Source: Oscillospiraceae bacterium
Lineage (GTDB): Bacteria > Bacillota > Clostridia > Oscillospirales > Ruminococcaceae
DNA length: 9,511 bases
Assembly: GCA_016302225.1 (NCBI GenBank)
Contig: JAEDOB010000069.1
Coordinates: forward strand, 1 to 9,511
Reading direction: 5' to 3'
Shown: in pieces, positions 7,125-9,511 of the stretch
How positions within the stretch are numbered: position 1 is the stretch's first letter
Layout: the number at the start of each line of letters is the position of its first letter
The notes under the pieces: generated by a model
What the model was told of the DNA's origin: nothing
Database searches by the model: none
Seen by the model: only the letters and a program-made list of their open reading frames with translations
Position numbers and translations under genes: made by a program

Positions 7125-7895
7125 TTAATTTCGTTGATTTGCTTCAATTATTTCCTTTAAGCTAACCTTCTCATTTCTATATCGTCCTGTGCTTTTTTCT
7201 TTCACATAATGTATAGCAGTTTTGGGGCAATTATGGATACAAGCAAGACAAGCTTCGCATTTATGAGAAAATTCTGGAATCTTATTTACTGTAATGTTAT
7301 GCACCGGACATACTTTCTCACATATCCCACATCCGATACAGTTACCATCTACTGTAAAACTCATGTCAAAATTACTTGTGTTTTTATCAGAAAAGGAGAA
7401 TCGGGAGTAATCAGCAAAGTAAGTGCATAGTTTATTAACCAAGGTCTTTTTAGGCAAACACTTGGTTCTGTTGTTTACGTTATTTATGAATTTTGAAACT
7501 TGCTCATCCACGTTCTTTTTCTTCAGCAGTTCAAGCTCGTCTTCCATTGCAGACCACACAAGATAATTATTCATCATAAAAATATCCATAGCATAATCAA
7601 GAGAAGCACCATTCTTTTTTATCAAACGATTGATTTCTCCAATCGCATTTCCGGGCATTGATGCACTTGTTACACCCGCAAAAATATAGTCTGCCTTTAA
7701 TTTCACTTTTTCCAAATATCGACTGACAATACGAGGGATACTAAAACCAAAGCACGGGACGATGATGCCAATAACATCATCTTCAATTACATACTCGTTG
7801 TTCTCTACAAGCTGCGGAATGGATTTTAATGTCCCTCCAACAGCCTTTGCAACCGATAAGCTGTTGCCAGTTGCAGTAAAATATAAAATGGTCAT
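7125..7895 (-). CDS. EFR1-type flavodoxin/ferredoxin fusion oxidoreductase
   Basis: This 256-residue cytoplasmic protein has an N-terminal flavodoxin-like domain with a phosphate-binding loop FTATGNSLSVA (6-16) expected to hold FMN. The C-terminal domain carries two 4Fe-4S motifs: Cys186/189/192/196 (CIGCGICEKVCP) and Cys213/216/219/223 (CEACLACIHNCP). This architecture matches EFR1-family ferrodoxins of anaerobes, which presumably shuttle electrons; physiological partners are unknown. The ATG at 7895 is chosen over an upstream GTG because it starts the flavodoxin strand and has AGGAG ten bases upstream. The gene has its own promoter (8066-8094), a structured leader and a downstream terminator, so it is an independent unit inserted among transfer genes and looks like cargo. 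It appears more AT-rich than its neighbours by eye. Confidence 0.88.
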   Translation of the reverse strand: MTILYFTATGNSLSVAKAVGGTLKSIPQLVENNEYVIEDDVIGIIVPCFGFSIPRIVSRYLEKVKLKADYIFAGVTSASMPGNAIGEINRLIKKNGASLDYAMDIFMMNNYLVWSAMEDELELLKKKNVDEQVSKFINNVNNRTKCLPKKTLVNKLCTYFADYSRFSFSDKNTSNFDMSFTVDGNCIGCGICEKVCPVHNITVNKIPEFSHKCEACLACIHNCPKTAIHYVKEKSTGRYRNEKVSLKEIIEANQRN

Positions 7896-7911
7896 AATAG
7901 AAGGTCTCCTT

Positions 7912-8030
7912 TGATTAAAATAAAAACGCCGCATAAGAAACCGCACATTCACAATTGCCTTATCTGGTGTCACCACTTACGCTGTGCTCACCCTCCGGCA
8001 AAAGCTATGTACGACATCTTATACGGCGTT
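7912..8030 (-). ncRNA. Structured leader with intrinsic terminator (attenuator candidate)
   Basis: Minus-strand transcript upstream of the EFR1 gene. The outer helix pairs 8030-8017 with 7938-7925 (14 bp, one G-U) and is followed by TTTTTATTTT, the form of an intrinsic terminator. Inside are a second helix, 8013-8007 with 7948-7942 (7 bp, one G-U), and a third, 8001-7997 with 7959-7955 (TTGCC/GGCAA). The apical part (7960-7996) contains GGTGTCACC and other GGTG/CACC segments that could form alternative pairs. The terminator ends about 15 nt before the EFR1 ribosome binding site. Since the promoter lies upstream, expression would require readthrough, so a conditional attenuator or riboswitch-like element is likely. 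It matches no RNA class I can name. Confidence 0.55.
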
Positions 8031-8040
8031 ATAGTTACGA

Positions 8041-8136
8041 CTATAATTCCTCGATGAACAAAATTATTTTATCATTCAATTTTTCAAAGGTCAATGTAAA
8101 ATTCAAATTTATCGGTCTGCTCGACCTTTCCTCCAT
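8041..8136 (-). CDS. Tiny TnpW-like ORF, possibly truncated
   Basis: A 31-residue frame starts at the ATG at 8136. Its pattern of a polar start, a short beta-like segment (NLNFTLTF) and a terminal LNDKIILFIEEL is reminiscent of the C-terminus of transposon-encoded TnpW-family proteins, which lie between the replication gene and pcfB in clostridial elements. It is about half the usual length and lacks the central segment, so an internal deletion is possible. The ribosome binding site is poor (GAGGG about 11 bases upstream). The EFR1 promoter lies within it. The identification is tentative. Confidence 0.3.
   Translation of the reverse strand: MEERSSRPINLNFTLTFEKLNDKIILFIEEL
8066..8094 (-). promoter_or_regulatory. 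Promoter for the EFR1 gene
   Basis: On the minus strand TTGACC (8094-8089) and TAAAAT (8071-8066) are separated by 17 bases. Transcription would start near 8059, giving a leader of about 165 nt that contains the whole structured element (8030-7912) before the EFR1 start. It overlaps the TnpW-like ORF. Confidence 0.6.
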
Positions 8137-8159
8137 TATATCACTAACCCTCGAAAAAG

Positions 8160-8184
8160 TCAAGGACGGAGAGTTACTCCGTCC
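8160..8184 (-). terminator. Hairpin at the DUF6017 gene stop codon
   Basis: Perfect 8-bp GC-rich arms GGACGGAG and CTCCGTCC (8164-8171, 8177-8184) enclose a 5-nt loop that contains the TAA stop of the upstream gene. On the minus strand it is followed by TTGACTTTTT, a T-run beginning a few bases late. It is probably a weak intrinsic terminator or transcript-end stabiliser. Confidence 0.55.
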
Positions 8185-8983
8185 CATAAAAGTCGTGATT
8201 AACCTCGGCTGTGTAATAACTATCATAGGTGCTGGGAGCATTAAACAGCGTTGTTTTCAAATACGACTTTATATTTCTTACCTTGCTCGGATTATTTTTC
8301 AGACAATCGAATACATATTCAATGTGTCCCGAATGAACTTTGAGCATACGGCTTTTTACCATTTCGGAGGGAATGTCTGTCTTGCCGATAATCTGAGTCT
8401 CACTTTTACAGCATACACATTCAAGCATTATCTCCACGATTTCATCAAGCCTGCCCTTGTCCATATAGGAACAGATGATGTCATATTCAATATTCTGCTT
8501 TATAATTCTGCGATATGCTTCAATCTCATCAATCCCATCAGGCAGATTGATTGATAGGATATTATAAGACTCTTTATTTTCTGATTCTTTATTTGCTATC
8601 TCTTTACTTAATTGTCCCGACTTTACTGAAGTGGGATTTACCCAAACGGATTTTTTCCGTTTAGGCTCTTTATCAACAGGGTTGAAGTGCCGAGGCTTCT
8701 GATAGATGTTGTAGTGCATATCTCCGTAAGTCCCGTCGTCATTGCGTTCACGGTATCGGGTGATATATCCGCAGGCTTCAAGCTCCTTTATGATATAAGC
8801 GATAGTATCCGAACATTCCCGATTTATTTTCGACAAACCTGAGATTGTCATATCCCAGCTTTCAGGGAGCGAAAGTATTTGAGAGAGCAATCCTCTTGCT
8901 TTAAGAGAAAGTCGCAAATCTCTTAAATGGTAATTTGACATTACCGTGTATCCGTCTGCTGTTTCTACTCTGCAATACGCCAT
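8174..8983 (-). CDS. DUF6017-type replication initiator-like protein
   Basis: This 269-residue protein is typical of clostridial conjugative elements. Residues 1-100 form the winged-helix region shared with RepA-type initiators (TADGYTVMSNYHLRDLRLSL, then LSLKARGLLSQILSLPESWD and a second helix-turn-helix ending GYITR). A charged linker follows (about 100-145). The C-terminal DUF6017-like domain includes the IEYDII segment, RLDEIVEIMLECVC, VKSRMLKVHSGHIEYVFDCL and KVRNIKSYLKTTLFNAP, ending near VNHDFYG. It appears full length and uninterrupted, unlike the downstream transfer genes. It likely binds element DNA in replication or its control. The start codon overlaps the upstream stop as TAATG, so translation is probably coupled; a GGAG lies about 11 bases upstream. 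Confidence 0.85.
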   Translation of the reverse strand: MAYCRVETADGYTVMSNYHLRDLRLSLKARGLLSQILSLPESWDMTISGLSKINRECSDTIAYIIKELEACGYITRYRERNDDGTYGDMHYNIYQKPRHFNPVDKEPKRKKSVWVNPTSVKSGQLSKEIANKESENKESYNILSINLPDGIDEIEAYRRIIKQNIEYDIICSYMDKGRLDEIVEIMLECVCCKSETQIIGKTDIPSEMVKSRMLKVHSGHIEYVFDCLKNNPSKVRNIKSYLKTTLFNAPSTYDSYYTAEVNHDFYGTE

Positions 8984-9471
8984 TAGAATTCAATCTCCAG
9001 CACAAGAATATCGTTATCTCCGATTTCTCCAAACTTTTCTTCAAAAAAGGTATTGACAAATTCGTCAAGATGTGCTTCATACATTGCCGCTTCGATTTCA
9101 TCGGCAATTCTGCCCATTTCCTCGACCTCGGCACGGAGCTTGTCATACTCACGTTTTGTCTTAATGAATTCAGCCGTGCTTGCACCCTTAATAGTACGGG
9201 GATAGACGAAGGTTCTATACTCCGAAGCGTCAAGCTCCGCTTTCAGTTTTGCGACCTTGTTTCTGAGTTCTGCACCGTAGAAAAAAATCTTGAAAAAGGT
9301 CTTGACATTTTCCTCGGTTTGTGCTTCGGGACTTTCCGAAAAATATTTCAGAAAAGACTTGACATCTGATAAGTTTTGTGCTATGACTCCTTCAAAACTT
9401 TTTTCGGAAAAGGGGTTGACAAATCTGCCGTTCTGTGATAAGGGATTTCCGTTGACCTTACTGTTCTTCAT
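8983..9471 (-). CDS. Hypothetical element protein with 19-residue tandem repeats
   Basis: This 162-residue protein is of no family I can name. The N-terminal third contains three consecutive 19-residue units beginning at Val18, Val37 and Val56 (VNPF, VKSF, VKTF), and a fourth related motif, VNTFFEEKF, starts near residue 139. The middle (about 66-135) is charged and helical, probably coiled coil, with a YPRT segment near 91. The C-terminus is hydrophobic and acidic (DNDILVLEIEF). No signal peptide or membrane segment is evident. The ATG at 9471 has AAAGGCGG with seven-base spacing. Its stop overlaps the DUF6017 gene start, so the two form a coupled pair and probably act together in replication or maintenance of the element. 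Confidence 0.75.
   Translation of the reverse strand: MKNSKVNGNPLSQNGRFVNPFSEKSFEGVIAQNLSDVKSFLKYFSESPEAQTEENVKTFFKIFFYGAELRNKVAKLKAELDASEYRTFVYPRTIKGASTAEFIKTKREYDKLRAEVEEMGRIADEIEAAMYEAHLDEFVNTFFEEKFGEIGDNDILVLEIEF
9047..9421. repeat. 57-bp tandem repeat units marked by TTGACA
   Basis: TTGACA occurs on the plus strand at 9302-9307, 9359-9364 and 9416-9421, exactly 57 bp apart, each preceded by an A/G-rich run such as GAAAAGG. A fourth copy, also after AAAAAAGGTA, is at 9053-9058. The two full 57-bp intervals also share GTTTTGTGCT-like and TTC-AAAA segments. They encode the 19-residue repeats of the overlapping minus-strand gene, so the repetition is in-frame and coding. Confidence 0.7.
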
Positions 9472-9511
9472 AATAATTCCGCCTTTCTTAATGTTGGTTT
9501 GAGCTTATCAT

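Noticed and set aside
7925..8030. MITE bounded by 14-bp inverted repeats
   Set aside because: No target-site duplication flanks it, and internal nested helices plus a U-tract fit an RNA leader better.
7955..8554. 199-codon plus-strand ORF
   Set aside because: It is the antisense of the DUF6017 gene, TnpW-like ORF and leader, with no ribosome binding site or recognisable domain.
9302..9421. Array of plus-strand promoters from the repeated TTGACA boxes
   Set aside because: No consistent -10 boxes follow at 16-18 bp, and the repetition is explained by in-frame coding repeats on the minus strand.

Overview
The window looks like a low-to-moderate GC gut Firmicute of the class Clostridia, with a Ruminococcus-like (Oscillospiraceae) host as my best guess. 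The reasons are strong AGGAGG ribosome binding sites, an oxygen-sensitive class III ribonucleotide reductase, and conjugation-module genes of the kind common in clostridial Tn1549-like elements. This assignment is an inference from gene content and cannot be proven here. Almost everything reads on the minus strand; the only plus-strand candidate is a partial ORF at the left edge.

Right part (about 5993-9511): remnants of an integrative conjugative element. In transcription order, right to left: a repeat-containing hypothetical protein; a DUF6017-type replication-initiator-like protein translationally coupled to it; a possible tiny TnpW-like ORF; a cargo flavodoxin/2x[4Fe-4S] oxidoreductase (EFR1 type) with its own promoter and an attenuator-like structured leader; an 8-codon ORF; a pcfB 5' fragment; and a central virD4/TraG coupling-protein fragment. 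The last two are joined by a deletion, and the virD4 piece ends in an unrelated tail. The transfer module is therefore broken and the element, at least here, is decaying.

Middle (about 5217-5992): a 776-bp gene-poor, AT-rich region. It holds a near-consensus promoter with a short palindrome exactly filling its 17-bp spacer, followed by a leader of about 300 nt.

Left part (399-5216): a four-gene cluster on the minus strand. It encodes a dynamin-like GTPase with an N-terminal Cro/CI-like helix-turn-helix, the NrdG activase, the NrdD class III ribonucleotide reductase (without an ATP cone), and a thymidylate/deoxynucleotide kinase-like protein. NrdG installs the glycyl radical on NrdD, NrdD makes deoxynucleotides anaerobically, and the kinase would phosphorylate a (deoxy)nucleoside or nucleotide. 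The GTPase's link to this pathway is unexplained. A strong bidirectional terminator (310-363) closes the cluster against the convergent partial ORF.

The most notable items are the HTH-dynamin-like GTPase leading the nrdGD-kinase cluster with an operator-like promoter, and the roughly 106-nt nested-helix leader ending in an intrinsic terminator in front of the EFR1 gene.
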